Notes: generated by a model from the letters alone, not told the origin. Positions 47,800 through 57,689 are shown, numbered from the stretch's first letter. The stretch: DNA of 64,000 bases from Asanoa hainanensis (GCF_900188485.1 NZ_FZPH01000005.1:310001-374000); one strand, 5' to 3'. Made by a program: numbers and translations.

Positions 47800-47862
47800 C
47801 CTTCCTGTCGTACGCGCGTGTTAGACCTATGGACGCACATCCACGTCCGAGGGGGTCATGTG

Positions 47863-49515
47863 ATGACCGCACCGACCGGCACGCCGCAGCAGGAACGCCC
47901 GGCCAACCCGTGGCTGGTCCTGGCGATACTCTGCCTGGGCTTCTTCATGATCTTGCTAGATACCACCGTGGTCAACATCGCGATCCCCGACATGAGCACG
48001 AGCCTAGACGCATCCCTGGACCAGATCCTTTGGATCATCAACGCGTACGTGCTGGTCTACGCGGTCCTCCTGATCACCGCCGGGCGGCTCGGTGACATCT
48101 TCGGGCCCAAGCGGCTGTTCATCCTCGGTCTGGTGGTCTTCACGGCCGCGTCGGCCGCGTGCGGCCTGGCCAGCACGCCCGAGCAGCTGATCGTCTTCCG
48201 GGTGATCCAGGGCGTCGGTGGCGCCCTGCTCACACCGCAGACGCTGTCCACGATCACGGTGATCTTCCCGGCCGACAAGCGCGGTGTCGCGTTCGGAGTG
48301 TGGGGCTCGGTGGCCGGCATCGCCACGGTCGCCGGTCCCACCCTGGGCGGCTACCTGGTCACCGACTTCGGGTGGGAGTGGATCTTCTTCGTCAACGTGC
48401 CGGTCGGCATCGTGACCGTCGTGCTCGCCCTGGTCGCGATGCCCGACCTGCGGCTCAACCGCCGCCACCGGCTCGACTGGGCCGGCACCGGCCTGGCCAC
48501 CCTCGGCTTGTTCCTGCTGGTCTACGGCCTCATCGAGGGCGAGCCGCACGACTGGGGCCGGGTCTGGGGTCCGATCACGATCGTCGAGGTGATCGGTGCC
48601 GGCGTGCTGGTGCTGGTCGTCTTCCTCTACCACCAGTACGTGAGCCGGGCCGGCGAGCCGCTGATCCCCTTCACCATCTTCAGGGACCGCAACTTCGCGG
48701 TGATGAGCTGGTTGAGCGCGGCGATCGCGTTCAGCATGCTGGGCCTGTTCCTACCCCTCGTGATCTACCTACAGTCGGTCCTGGGCCTGTCCGCGTTGCA
48801 GGCCGGCTTCGCCGTAGCGCCGCTGTCGCTGTTGTCGATGGTGATCGCACCGTTCGCGGGCCGGGTCTCCGACCGCGCGGCCGGCAAGTGGGTGCTGGTC
48901 GCCGGCCTGACGCTCTGGTGCGCTGGCAACGCCACCGTCGTCGCGCTGGCCGAGGTCGGCACCGGCCAGTGGGGCCTGCTACCCGGCCTTCTGATCGCGG
49001 GCGCCGGCCTCGGCATGGTCTTCGCTCCACTCCAGACGATCGCGATGCGCAACGTGGCACCGCAGCAGGCAGGCGCCGCCTCCGGCCTGATCAACACCGC
49101 CCGGCAGCTCGGCGGGGTGATCGGCTCGGCCGCGGTGGGCGCCCTGCTCCAGGCCCAACTGGCCGACAAGCTGACGTCGGCGGCCCGCGCCAACGCCGCC
49201 GACCTCCCGCCCGACGTGCGGCAGCCGTTCGTCGACGCGGTCGCCGGGGCGACGGGCGGCAGCCTGCACATCGGCGCTGGCCAGTCGGGTGCGGCACTAC
49301 CCGCGGACGTGCCCGAGCAATACCGGCAGACGCTGACCGAGGTCGCCACGCGCACCTTCCACGAGGGCTTCACCGACGCGATGAAGGTGACGCTGCTGCT
49401 GCCCCTGATCGTGCTCGCGGTGGCGGCGGTCAGCTGCCTGCTCGTCCGCAACCGCCCGACCGAGACCGCCCCGCCGACCGACCCGTTGCGCGCGGAGGAA
49501 CCAGCGCAGGCGTGA
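47863..49515 (+). CDS. MFS drug exporter, DHA2 (EmrB/QacA) family, 14 TM
   Basis: 550 residues from ATG 47863, with GAGGGGG seven nt upstream. Fourteen hydrophobic helices, with motif C-like sequence and LDTTVVNIAIPDM in helix 1 and GRLGDIFGPKRLF (motif A) after helix 2. A periplasmic insert (about 440-490) lies before the last helix. It exports drugs or metabolites using the proton gradient. It starts 63 nt after trpS on the same strand and could be cotranscribed with it; if so it would share the tryptophan attenuator. Confidence 0.93.
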   Translation: MTAPTGTPQQERPANPWLVLAILCLGFFMILLDTTVVNIAIPDMSTSLDASLDQILWIINAYVLVYAVLLITAGRLGDIFGPKRLFILGLVVFTAASAACGLASTPEQLIVFRVIQGVGGALLTPQTLSTITVIFPADKRGVAFGVWGSVAGIATVAGPTLGGYLVTDFGWEWIFFVNVPVGIVTVVLALVAMPDLRLNRRHRLDWAGTGLATLGLFLLVYGLIEGEPHDWGRVWGPITIVEVIGAGVLVLVVFLYHQYVSRAGEPLIPFTIFRDRNFAVMSWLSAAIAFSMLGLFLPLVIYLQSVLGLSALQAGFAVAPLSLLSMVIAPFAGRVSDRAAGKWVLVAGLTLWCAGNATVVALAEVGTGQWGLLPGLLIAGAGLGMVFAPLQTIAMRNVAPQQAGAASGLINTARQLGGVIGSAAVGALLQAQLADKLTSAARANAADLPPDVRQPFVDAVAGATGGSLHIGAGQSGAALPADVPEQYRQTLTEVATRTFHEGFTDAMKVTLLLPLIVLAVAAVSCLLVRNRPTETAPPTDPLRAEEPAQA

Positions 49516-49516
49516 G

Positions 49517-49978
49517 CTAAGCCGGCGCGGGGGCCTTGAGCGGCTTCTCGAAACAGCGGCTGTACGGGTTGCTGACGTACTCGCCATAGGTCGGGATCTC
49601 GCGGTACCCGGCCTTGCGATAGAGGCCCAGCGCCGCCGGCAGATAGCTGCCGGTCTCCAGCCGGGCGACGGTGAAACCGTCGGCCGCCGCGCGTTCCTCC
49701 AGTGCGGCGAGCATCGTCCGGCCGAAGCCGTCGCCTCGGCGCTCCGGGCGCACGTACATGCGCTTGATCTCGACGGCGCGCGCGTCGATCGCCTGGAGCG
49801 CACCGCAGGCGACCACCACGCCGTCGACGACGACCACGAGATAGCGGATGTCGTCGTGCAGCGGGAACGACCCATCGATGGCGTCGCTGGCCCGCTCCGC
49901 GGCACGCAGCTCCGCCTGCTGGGCGGTGACCAGCGAGACCAGGTCCGGCTCGTCGCCCTGCCGGCTTTCGACCTTCAC
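49517..49978 (-). CDS. GNAT-family N-acetyltransferase
   Basis: 153 residues from GTG 49978. Acetyl-CoA binding motif A is seen as IKRMYVRPERRGDGFGRTML, followed by LETGSYLPAALGLYRKAGYREI. Substrate unknown. It is convergent with the MFS gene (1 nt between stops). Confidence 0.9.
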   Translation of the reverse strand: MKVESRQGDEPDLVSLVTAQQAELRAAERASDAIDGSFPLHDDIRYLVVVVDGVVVACGALQAIDARAVEIKRMYVRPERRGDGFGRTMLAALEERAAADGFTVARLETGSYLPAALGLYRKAGYREIPTYGEYVSNPYSRCFEKPLKAPAPA

Positions 49979-50013
49979 CGGCCGAACGCTAGCGAGGTGT
50001 CGTTTCCGGACTG

Positions 50014-51471
50014 TTACGACTCGTCGTCGTCATCGTCGAAGTCACTGCCGTAGTCGGGCAGGTCCGGGGTCGGCTGGCGGCGCGCCTTGCGGGCGGCCAA
50101 CCGGTCCGATGCCCGGGGCCGGGTCGAGCGCTCGGTGATGCGCGGGTCGGTGCCGCGCAGGCCGGCGGTCGGGTCGACGCCCGCGCCGAGGGTCGGCTCC
50201 CAGTCGAACTCGCGGTCGCCGATCCGCACCAGGCTGCCCTGCACGGCGCCGGCCTTGGCGAGCTTCTCCTCGACGCCGAGCCGGTTGAGCCGGTCGGCCA
50301 GGTAGCCCACGGCCTCGTCGTTGTCGAAGTTGGTCTGGCGCACCCAACGCTCGGGCTGCGAGCCGACCACGACGAACGCGCCGTCCGGCGTCTCCTCGAT
50401 GGTGAAGCCGGCATCGTCGACCGCCCGGGGGCGCAGGATGATCCGGGTCGCCTCGGCGTCCGGGACCGTCACCCGGACCTCCTTGACGAGCTCGGCCATC
50501 GCGTACGTGAGCTCGCGCAGCCCTTCGCGGGTCGCGGCGCTGACCTCGAACACGCGGTAGCCGCGCTCCTCCAGGTCCGGCCGGACGATCTCGGCGAGGT
50601 CGCGCCCGTCCGGCACGTCGACCTTGTTGATGGCGACCAGGCGGGGCCGGTCCTCGAGCCCGCCGTACGCGCTCAGCTCCGCCTCGATCGCGTCGATGTC
50701 GGAGACCGGATCGCGCCCGGGCTCCAGCGTGGCCGCGTCGACCACGTGCACCAGCACGGCGGTGCGCTCGATGTGCCGGAGGAACTCCAGCCCGAGCCCC
50801 TTGCCGGTGGCCGCACCCGGGATCAGGCCCGGCACGTCGGCGATCGTGAACGTGTGCTCGTCGAGCCGCACGACGCCCAGGTTCGGCACCAGCGTGGTGA
50901 ACGGGTAGTCGGCGATCTTCGGCTTGGCCGCGGAGAGCACCGAGATCAGCGACGACTTGCCGGCCGACGGGAAGCCCACGAGCCCGACGTCGGCGACGCT
51001 CTTGAGCTCGAGTACGACGTCGAACCGCTCGCCCGGCTCACCGAGCTCGGCGAAGCCGGGCGCCTTGCGGCGCGAGTTGGCCAGGGACGCGTTGCCCCGG
51101 CCACCGCGGCCGCCGCGGGCCACCTCGATCGTCGTGCCCGCGCCGACCAGGTCGGCCAGCACTTCGCCGTCCGGGGTGAGCACCACGGTGCCGTCCGGCA
51201 CCTTCAGCACCAGGTCGTCGCCCTGGGCGCCGTCCCGGTTCGAGCCGGCCCCACCGACGCCGTTGGGCGCGTTGACGTGCGGCCGAAAGTGGAAGTCGAG
51301 CAAGGTGTGGATCTGCGGGTCGACCGTGAACGAGATGCCGCCGCCGTGCCCGCCGTTGCCGCCGTCGGGGCCGCCGAGCGGCTTGAACTTCTCCCGATGG
51401 ATCGACACGCAGCCGTGCCCGCCGTCGCCTGCCCGCAGATGCAGGACGACCCGGTCAACGAACGTCGCCAC
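50014..51471 (-). CDS. obg: GTPase Obg (CgtA)
   Basis: 485 residues. An N-terminal Gly-rich Obg fold ([20 protein letters not shown]) is followed by the GTPase domain ([22 protein letters not shown]) and a C-terminal OCT domain, then an acidic tail ending in DDDDDES. It acts in 50S maturation and stress response. It is downstream of rplU-rpmA on the same strand, but a terminator hairpin and the dispersed repeat lie between them. Confidence 0.97.
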   Translation of the reverse strand: MATFVDRVVLHLRAGDGGHGCVSIHREKFKPLGGPDGGNGGHGGGISFTVDPQIHTLLDFHFRPHVNAPNGVGGAGSNRDGAQGDDLVLKVPDGTVVLTPDGEVLADLVGAGTTIEVARGGRGGRGNASLANSRRKAPGFAELGEPGERFDVVLELKSVADVGLVGFPSAGKSSLISVLSAAKPKIADYPFTTLVPNLGVVRLDEHTFTIADVPGLIPGAATGKGLGLEFLRHIERTAVLVHVVDAATLEPGRDPVSDIDAIEAELSAYGGLEDRPRLVAINKVDVPDGRDLAEIVRPDLEERGYRVFEVSAATREGLRELTYAMAELVKEVRVTVPDAEATRIILRPRAVDDAGFTIEETPDGAFVVVGSQPERWVRQTNFDNDEAVGYLADRLNRLGVEEKLAKAGAVQGSLVRIGDREFDWEPTLGAGVDPTAGLRGTDPRITERSTRPRASDRLAARKARRQPTPDLPDYGSDFDDDDDES

Positions 51472-51521
51472 GACTCCTCATTTCAATCAAGATCTTCAAG
51501 CTGCTTGCTCGGGCCCGCCGT

Positions 51522-51573
51522 GGGCGCGACCGTCGCTCCCGCCAGGGAGCGCTCGCTTCGCTTCGCTGCCAGG
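51522..51573. repeat. 52-nt dispersed repeat, copy 2 (inverted relative to copy 1)
   Basis: The reverse complement matches 27265-27316 with three mismatches. It lies in the 293-nt gap between rpmA and obg, within the probable 5' region of obg. The adjacent 51600-51690 shows nothing recognisable. Confidence 0.8.
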
Positions 51574-51697
51574 TCCGCCGACGGTCACCGATCTCTTCCC
51601 ATTGTGACCGACCGATCTGCCCGAATCGGACGCCCGGAGCCGGCCGTGGACGTGATGTCCATCAGGTCGGGCTGGCGGGGCCGGGTTCGCAGCAACG

Positions 51698-51735
51698 CGA
51701 AGCGGGCCGGGACACCTGGTCCACGGCCCGCTTCG
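51698..51735 (-). terminator. terminator of rplU-rpmA
   Basis: CGAAGCGGGCC (51698-51708) and GGCCCGCTTCG (51725-51735) form a perfect 11-bp stem; the loop contains a smaller GGAC/GTCC pair. Read on the minus strand it begins about 30 nt after the rpmA stop codon. Confidence 0.75.
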
Positions 51736-51764
51736 GGAACTGCTGGTGTGGGGGTTACCCCGCC

Positions 51765-52022
51765 TCAGTGCTCGCTCGGCACGATGCTGACGGTCTTGCG
51801 ACCGCGCTTGGTGCCGAACAGAACGGCGCCGTTGGCGAGCGCGAACAGCGTGTCGTCGCCGCCGCGGCCGACCAGGTCACCCGGGTGGAACTTGGTGCCC
51901 CGCTGGCGGATCAGGATCTCGCCGGCGCTGACCACCTGGCCACCGAACCGCTTGACGCCCAGGCGCTGAGCCGCAGAGTCACGACCGTTGCGCGAGCTGG
52001 ACGCACCCTTTTTGTGAGCCAT
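51765..52022 (-). CDS. rpmA: 50S ribosomal protein L27
   Basis: 85 residues beginning [23 protein letters not shown], the typical L27 N-terminus that reaches the peptidyl-transferase centre. It follows rplU by 11 nt. Confidence 0.98.
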   Translation of the reverse strand: MAHKKGASSSRNGRDSAAQRLGVKRFGGQVVSAGEILIRQRGTKFHPGDLVGRGGDDTLFALANGAVLFGTKRGRKTVSIVPSEH

Positions 52023-52033
52023 CGCCTAAACGC

Positions 52034-52348
52034 CTACTTCCCGCTCTTGATGCCGGTGACCTTCACCTGGGTCAGCTTCTGGCGGTGACCCTGGCGCTTG
52101 TGGTAGCCGGTCTTGTTCTTGAACTTGTGGATCCGGATCTTCGGTCCCTTGGTGTGCGCGGCGATCTCGCCGGACACCGAGACCTTGGCAAGCTGCGCCG
52201 CGTCGGTCACCAGGTCGGCACCGTCAACGAGGAGCACCGCGGCGAGCGATACCGCGTCGCCGGGCTCGCCGACGAGCTTCTCGACCTCGATGACGTCACC
52301 CTCGGCGACCTTGTACTGCTTGCCGCCGGTCTTGACGATCGCGTACAT
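52034..52348 (-). CDS. rplU: 50S ribosomal protein L21
   Basis: 104 residues from ATG 52348 ([18 protein letters not shown]), ending in the basic stretch [20 protein letters not shown]. Operon with rpmA. The 202-nt leader (52349-52550) holds the promoter; no clear autoregulatory fold was identified. Confidence 0.98.
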   Translation of the reverse strand: MYAIVKTGGKQYKVAEGDVIEVEKLVGEPGDAVSLAAVLLVDGADLVTDAAQLAKVSVSGEIAAHTKGPKIRIHKFKNKTGYHKRQGHRQKLTQVKVTGIKSGK

Positions 52349-52550
52349 GGGACGCGGACTCCTGTCGTAGCGTGGCGGGTCTTTCGGCGTTGCACGCGGC
52401 GCCGGATCATCGGCGGGCACACATGAACGCGACGCACGGGAGTGCGCCACAGGCAAGCGTACGGCATCCCCGCCTGCTCCCCAAACCAGCCCCGGGAACC
52501 CCGCTCACCCCATGGGGGCTACTCAAGCCTACCGAGGCGTCGGGCCGGGG

Positions 52551-53036
52551 TCAGCCGTCGATGGCCACCTCGGCCTCGATCTCCACCGGAATGCTGAACG
52601 GCAACTCGGCCTGCCCCACCGCGGACCGGGCGTGACTGCCAGCAGACTCGCCCCACAACTCCAGGACGAGGTCGGAGAACCCGTTGATCACCATCGGCGT
52701 GCCGGTGAAGCCCGGGGCCGTGTTGACCATGCCGAAGACCCGCAGCCAGGCCGTGATCCGATCAAGATCACCGAGCTCCCGACGCAGGCTGGCGAGGATG
52801 GCGAGGGCGGTCAGCCGGGCGGCCTCATAGGCCTGCTCGGGCGTCACCTGGTCACCGACCTTGCCGAACGGCCCGGCCAACGATCCGTCGGCCAGCAGAG
52901 GCCCATGCCCGGAGACAAACACCCGGTTGCCATGCACCCGCACCCAAGGGAAGGGCAACGTCACACCGGGCGGCAGCCGCATCGGCTCCGGTAGCTGCAG
53001 CCCAAGTTCGGTCAGGCGACGTTCGATCTCACCCAC
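52551..53036 (-). CDS. RidA (YjgF)-family protein
   Basis: 161 residues from GTG 53036. It has VFVSGHGPLLADGSLAGPFGK, AARLTALAILASL and the tail LPFSIPVEIEAEVAI. The catalytic Arg of true RidA enamine deaminases is usually in a C-terminal xRxx segment; it is not clear here, so this may be a related Rid subfamily. Likely cytoplasmic, acting on reactive imines or a related metabolite. Confidence 0.88.
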   Translation of the reverse strand: MGEIERRLTELGLQLPEPMRLPPGVTLPFPWVRVHGNRVFVSGHGPLLADGSLAGPFGKVGDQVTPEQAYEAARLTALAILASLRRELGDLDRITAWLRVFGMVNTAPGFTGTPMVINGFSDLVLELWGESAGSHARSAVGQAELPFSIPVEIEAEVAIDG

Positions 53037-53149
53037 GCCGCCCAGCTTAAGACCGACCGCCCGACCACAACGACCTCACCAACCCCGACACCACCCAGCC
53101 CACCACCTCGCCAACCAAACCCACCCGAAACATCAGCCCCGAACACTGG

Positions 53150-53870
53150 CCCGGACCTGGACGCAGGCGCAGGCGCGGACGCAGCGCGGGCGCGGGCCCG
53201 GACGCGGCCCGGACGCGGGCGCGGACCCGGCGTGGGCGCGGACGCGGGCGCAGACGCAGCGCGGGCGCGAACCCGGCCCGGGCGCGGACCCGGCGCGGGC
53301 GCAGACCCGGCGCGGGCGCGGACCCGGCGCGGGCGCAGACCCGGCGCGGGCGCGGACCCGGCGCGGGCGCAGACCCGGCGCGGGCGCAGACCCGGCGCGG
53401 GCGCAGACCCGGCGCGGGCGCAGACCCGGCGTAGGCGCAGCGCGGGCGCGGACCCGGCGCAGAGCGCAGACCCGGCGCGGGCGCAGCGCGGGCGCGGACC
53501 CGGCCCGGGCGCGGACCCGGCCCGGGCGCGGACCCGGCGCGGGCGCAGACCCGGCCCGGGCGCGGACCCGGCGCGGGCGCAGACCCGGCCCGGGCGCAGA
53601 CCCGGCCCGGGCGCAGACCCGGCCCGGGCGCAGACCCGGCGCGGGCGCAGACCCGGCGCGGGCGCAGACCCGGCGCGGGCGCAGACCCGGCGCGGGCGCA
53701 GACCCGGCGCGGGCGCAGACCCGGCGCGGGCGCGGACCCGGACCAGGCCCGGACGCGGCCCGGACCCCGACGCGGCCTGGACGCGGACCCGGCGTGGGCG
53801 CGGCCCGGGCGCGGGCGCGGACCCGGACGCGGCCCAGGCCCGCACGCGGACGGAGGCCCGGGGCGGACGG
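53150..53870. repeat. 17-bp minisatellite
   Basis: A core from about 53270 to 53745 repeats ACCCGGCGCGGGCGCAG (or ...GCGG) with a 17-nt period, about 28 units; degenerate units extend to about 53150 and 53870. Because 17 is not a multiple of three, each strand reads the same 17-residue peptide in all its frames, so the long ORFs here are artefacts. The flanks (53037-53149 and 53871-54165) contain no convincing gene. The array separates ridA from the ABC exporter. Confidence 0.88.
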
Positions 53871-54165
53871 CGCCCGGCACAGCCCGCGTCAACGTACGAA
53901 GCCGTCAGACGATCCGGCGCGGAGGACAACTCCCGCCCAACTGACCGACGGCGTCGGCCGGGTTCACGGCCCGAACCCGGCCTGGACCGAAACGGCGCCG
54001 CCCGGGCAGCGTCGTGGCGGCTCGCGATGGTCGCCCCCACACCACCGCGCCCCCACACCACCGGGCGAACGCGCGAACGCGGCTGCGCAGCGCCGCACGG
54101 TGAGGCCGTTGAGCGGCGCGGGTCGGGCCGAAGTCCGGGGCGGCTGCGGCCCGGAAGCGTCGTTG

Positions 54166-55929
54166 TCAGATGGCGCCGATGGGTTGCGGTTGGGTTTCCG
54201 CGATTCGTAGGGCCTTGACCAGTTTGCGGTAGAGGGCGTCTGTCGCGAGTAGTTCCGTGTGGGTGCCGCGGGCGCGGATGCCGCCCTCGTCGAGCACCAC
54301 GATGGTGTCCGCGTCCAGGACCGTCGATAGTCGGTGGGCGATGGTGACGACCGCGCCCACGGCCGCGCGTTCGCGGATGCAGTCGTGCAGCGCTGCCTCT
54401 GTCAGGCCGTCTACCTGGGCCGTGGCTTCGTCCAGGAGCAGGACCTCCGGTGTGCGCAGGATCGCGCGCGCCAGGGCGATCCGTTGGCGCTGGCCGCCGC
54501 TCACCTCGTTTTCGGTCAGGGACGTGTCGAGGCCGTCCGCCAGTGCGTCGATTTTGTCGTCGAGGCGGACCGCTGCCAGGACCGAGAGGACCTCGGCCTC
54601 CGTGGCGTCCGGGTGGGTGAAGAGCAGGTTGTCGCGGATCGTGCCCGGGACGACCGGGGTCTCCTGCTCCACGTAGGCCAGGCGGGAGCGCACCTCGTCG
54701 TGTGTGTAGGAGCGGTACGGGCGGCCGTCGAGCAACAGCTCGCCGCTCTCCGGCTCCAGGAAGCGCAGGATCAACGAGAACAGTGTGGTCTTGCCCGCGC
54801 CGGACGGGCCGACGATCGCCGTGTGGCCGCGGCGTGGGACGACCAGGTCGATGCCGCGTACCGCCGGCTCGGTGCCCGGCGCATAGCGGGCCGTCACGCC
54901 GCGGAGCTCCAGCACCGGGGACGAGGACGACGGGCCCGACGACGGGGACGGCGCCGCCGGGTGTAGTGGCTCGATCTCCATGGCTTCGACCTGGCGGATC
55001 CGGGCGGCGGCGGCCATGCCGGCCTGGAGGTTGGTGATGTTCTGGGTGAGCTCGGTGACCGGGCTCATCAGCTGGAACGCGTAGAGCAGGAACGCGATCA
55101 GGCTGGAGACCTCGATCAGGCCGCGGTCGGCCCGCCACGCGCCAACGCCGAGGATCACGATGATCGCCAGTTGGATGCCCGTCCACGAGATGGTCCAGAC
55201 CGTGGCCGTGCGGCGGGCAGCGCGGATGGCGTGGGCCGCCGAGTCGCGGGCGTCGGCGACGATCCGGTCGGTCTGGCGGCGCTCGGCACGGCTCGCCTTG
55301 ACCGTGCGGATCGCGCGCAGCGTGCCCTCGAGCGCACCACCCAGGCGGCCGACCGACTCCTGGGCCGCCTCCTGCGCCTTGGCGATCGCGGGCATCAGCG
55401 CGGTCATCACGGCGGCGATCACCACCACCGAGGCCAGGGTCAGGCCGAGCAGGACCAGGTCGAGCACGCCCATCAGGATCAGCGTGGCGATCAGGGCGAG
55501 GGTGCTGTTGAGCAACCCCACGATGCTGGCCGAGGCGTTGTGCAGCAGGCCGGCGTCGGAGGTCACCCGGGTGACCAGCTCACCGCTCGGGCGACCGGTG
55601 ATCTCCCGGACCCGGGCGGCGAAATAGCGGCTGATCATCGACACCCGGGCGTCGAGCACCACCTTCTCGGAGACCGTGCCCATGATCACCCACTGCCACA
55701 TCGAGATGGCGGCGCCGACCACCACCAGGGCGAGCAGCACTCCGACCGGCCGCCACAGCGACGTGTCGCCCGGGCCCAGGGTGTCGATCACCCACTTGGT
55801 GACCAGCGGCAGGGCCAGGCCGACCGCGCTGCCCAGCAGGCCCAGCAGGAACCCCGCGACCAGCACCCGCCGGTGCGGCACGACGAAGGAGACGAGAGTG
55901 CGGAGCCGGGACAGCGGTGGGTCAGCCAT
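54166..55929 (-). CDS. ABC exporter, fused TMD-NBD half transporter
   Basis: 587 residues. Six membrane helices (about 15-300) precede the nucleotide-binding domain with Walker A GPSGAGKTT, Q-loop in YVEQETPVV, signature SGGQRQRIALARAI, Walker B VLLLDEATAQVD and switch His in IAHRLST. It is a homodimeric multidrug or lipid exporter type. It is divergent from a TetR regulator across a palindromic operator, so its expression is probably repressed until a ligand appears. Confidence 0.95.
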   Translation of the reverse strand: MADPPLSRLRTLVSFVVPHRRVLVAGFLLGLLGSAVGLALPLVTKWVIDTLGPGDTSLWRPVGVLLALVVVGAAISMWQWVIMGTVSEKVVLDARVSMISRYFAARVREITGRPSGELVTRVTSDAGLLHNASASIVGLLNSTLALIATLILMGVLDLVLLGLTLASVVVIAAVMTALMPAIAKAQEAAQESVGRLGGALEGTLRAIRTVKASRAERRQTDRIVADARDSAAHAIRAARRTATVWTISWTGIQLAIIVILGVGAWRADRGLIEVSSLIAFLLYAFQLMSPVTELTQNITNLQAGMAAAARIRQVEAMEIEPLHPAAPSPSSGPSSSSPVLELRGVTARYAPGTEPAVRGIDLVVPRRGHTAIVGPSGAGKTTLFSLILRFLEPESGELLLDGRPYRSYTHDEVRSRLAYVEQETPVVPGTIRDNLLFTHPDATEAEVLSVLAAVRLDDKIDALADGLDTSLTENEVSGGQRQRIALARAILRTPEVLLLDEATAQVDGLTEAALHDCIRERAAVGAVVTIAHRLSTVLDADTIVVLDEGGIRARGTHTELLATDALYRKLVKALRIAETQPQPIGAI

Positions 55930-55932
55930 GCG

Positions 55933-55962
55933 CTCTAGTGGAACTGAGGTGTTCCACTTGAG
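55933..55962. promoter_or_regulatory. palindromic TetR operator
   Basis: CTCTAGTGGAAC (55933-55944) and GTTCCACTTGAG (55951-55962) are inverted with one mismatch in twelve around TGAGGT. The site lies 4-33 nt upstream of the ABC exporter start and 40 nt before the TetR start, well placed to control both. Confidence 0.78.
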
Positions 55963-56001
55963 TCAAGCGATAATCCGATTTGAGACTGCTAACCTCACGA
56001 T

Positions 56002-56577
56002 GTGCCGGAAAATGAACGAGGTGCGCGGGCCCGCACCCGGCAGGCGATCCTGTCTGCCGCGATCGAGGTGCTGGGGCAGAACCCGGCGGCGGCGCTGAGC
56101 GAGATCGCCGCGGCGGCCGAGGTCGGCCGCACGACGCTGCACCGATACTTCCCGGAGCGGTCCGACCTGTTGAAAGCCGTGGCCGCCGAGGGTTCCACCC
56201 GGCTCGACCGGGCCACCGCCAGCGCCAGGCTCGACGAGGGCTCGGGCGCCGACGCGCTGCTGCGGCTCTGCCGCGAATACTTCGACCTGGGCAGCCTGCT
56301 GTCGCTGATCTTCACCGATCCCGACTGCCTGAGCGACGCGACGCCGATCCTCGACGACGGCTGCGACGACCGTTTCTCCGCGATGATCGACCGAGGCCAC
56401 CGCGACGGCACGATCGACATCGCCCTGCCCGCGCCATGGCTGTCCAGTCTGATGTGGTCACAGCTCTACGCCGGGTGGAGCTACGTCTCCCAGCACGGCG
56501 CGTCGCGGCACGAGGTCCTGGAGCTCCTGGTCCGCACCGTCGACGGCGCGGTCGCACCCCGCGCTACGGCCGGCTAG
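56002..56577 (+). CDS. TetR-family regulator
   Basis: 191 residues from GTG 56002. The N-terminal HTH (RQAILSAAIEVLGQNPAAALSEIAAAAEVGRTTLHRYFPERSDLL) is typical; the C-terminal ligand domain is specific. It probably represses the divergent ABC exporter and itself through the palindrome between them. Inducer unknown. Confidence 0.9.
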   Translation: MPENERGARARTRQAILSAAIEVLGQNPAAALSEIAAAAEVGRTTLHRYFPERSDLLKAVAAEGSTRLDRATASARLDEGSGADALLRLCREYFDLGSLLSLIFTDPDCLSDATPILDDGCDDRFSAMIDRGHRDGTIDIALPAPWLSSLMWSQLYAGWSYVSQHGASRHEVLELLVRTVDGAVAPRATAG

Positions 56578-56800
56578 GCCGCGGAAACCGCCGCAGACCG
56601 ACCCCGACACCGTCACACCCACGCCACGCCCAGCCAGGCCACGCGGGGGAAGCGCCGCGGACCAACCCGGACACCATCACACCCCACACCACGCCCGGCC
56701 AGGCCACGCCGCGGGAACCGCCGCAGACCAACCCGACACCGTCACACCCACGCCACGGCCGGCCAGGCCAGGCCACGCGGGGGAACGCCGCGGACCGGTG
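56578..56800. repeat. 65-69-bp tandem repeats
   Basis: Three copies and a partial fourth of a unit containing CCGCAGACC, ACACCGTCACACC, CCACGCC and GGCCAGGCCACG. The anchor AGGCCACG occurs at 56636, 56701 and 56770. The 56578-57001 gap contains no supported gene; 56800-57001 shows nothing recognisable. Confidence 0.75.
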
Positions 56801-57001
56801 AGCCGCGCCTGCGATGCCGTGACGACCGGCGCGAGGAAGGCTGCCGACAGGGCGCCGTGGCCCTGCTCGGCATCCTGGTGATCCAGCCGGCGCACGACGC
56901 GGCCCGGCGCGCGCGGAGCGCAGCCAGCACCTTCCAACCCCCACGCCACGACCGGCCAGCCCATACGACGAACGCGACCCCGGGTGCGGAGACAGCGGGG
57001 A

Positions 57002-57553
57002 TCAGGACGGTGGGCAGAGGGTTTCGAGGCGATCCTGGATCGCGCCCAGTGCGGCGTCGTCGATGGTTGCCACGTTTGACGTCATCTTGGCGATCTGGCC
57101 GGCCATCTGCGTCAGCGTCGTCTTGAGCTGCTGGTCGGTCGCCGCAGAGGAAGCCTTGCGTAGGTCGGTGGCCCAGGTGGCCATCACGGTGCCCAGCCGC
57201 TTCTCCGCCGCCTCTTCAGCGGACTTGTCGTTCCTGCCCTGCGCCTCCAGGACGGCGGTCAGCTGCTGCACGTACGCGGCCGTGCCCTTCTCCGAGGCCT
57301 TCGTGACGTCGGCGCAGACCTGCGTCGCGTTGCCGCCCGCCTTGCCGGTCGGCTCCGGCCCCAGGGACAGCGCGGGGGCGGCTGAAGAACCAGGAAGAGC
57401 CGACGCCGAGGGTACGAGCGAGGAAGCCGACGGTGCCGGCCCCGGCGTGCCGAGCGCCGGGTCGCCGCGGCCTTCCACCTCCGCGGAGCAACCGGCCGCC
57501 GCGACGAACGCGACGGAGACGGCGAGCACGGCGAGCTGACGGCGCAGGCGCAT
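57002..57553 (-). CDS. secreted lipoprotein of unknown function
   Basis: 183 residues from ATG 57553, with GGAGGA upstream. The signal peptide ends in a lipobox VAAAGC (Cys22), then a Ser/Pro/Ala-rich linker, then a helical domain (about 75-183) with two cysteines (QVCADV and LETLCPPS) that may pair. I do not recognise the family. Anchored outside the membrane. It lies between the repeats and the RNase gene. Confidence 0.8.
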   Translation of the reverse strand: MRLRRQLAVLAVSVAFVAAAGCSAEVEGRGDPALGTPGPAPSASSLVPSASALPGSSAAPALSLGPEPTGKAGGNATQVCADVTKASEKGTAAYVQQLTAVLEAQGRNDKSAEEAAEKRLGTVMATWATDLRKASSAATDQQLKTTLTQMAGQIAKMTSNVATIDDAALGAIQDRLETLCPPS

Positions 57554-57689
57554 GGGGGGGTGTCCTCCGGGGGTGGCGGCGGAACGCTGCCGCGACCCTA
57601 ACGCGCATTCACCAACGCCGCCGACCCAGGCCCCGGACACGACGCTGCCCGGCATCCACAAAGGGGGGCCGGGCAGCGGAGAACACGAA

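Noticed and set aside
53150-53870. CRISPR array
   Set aside because: Units are contiguous 17-mers with no unique spacers and no cas genes nearby.
53012-55186. Long minus- and plus-strand ORFs across the 17-bp repeat array
   Set aside because: The repeat period is not a multiple of three and has no stop in any phase, so open frames are automatic. Part also lies in the shadow of the ABC exporter gene.
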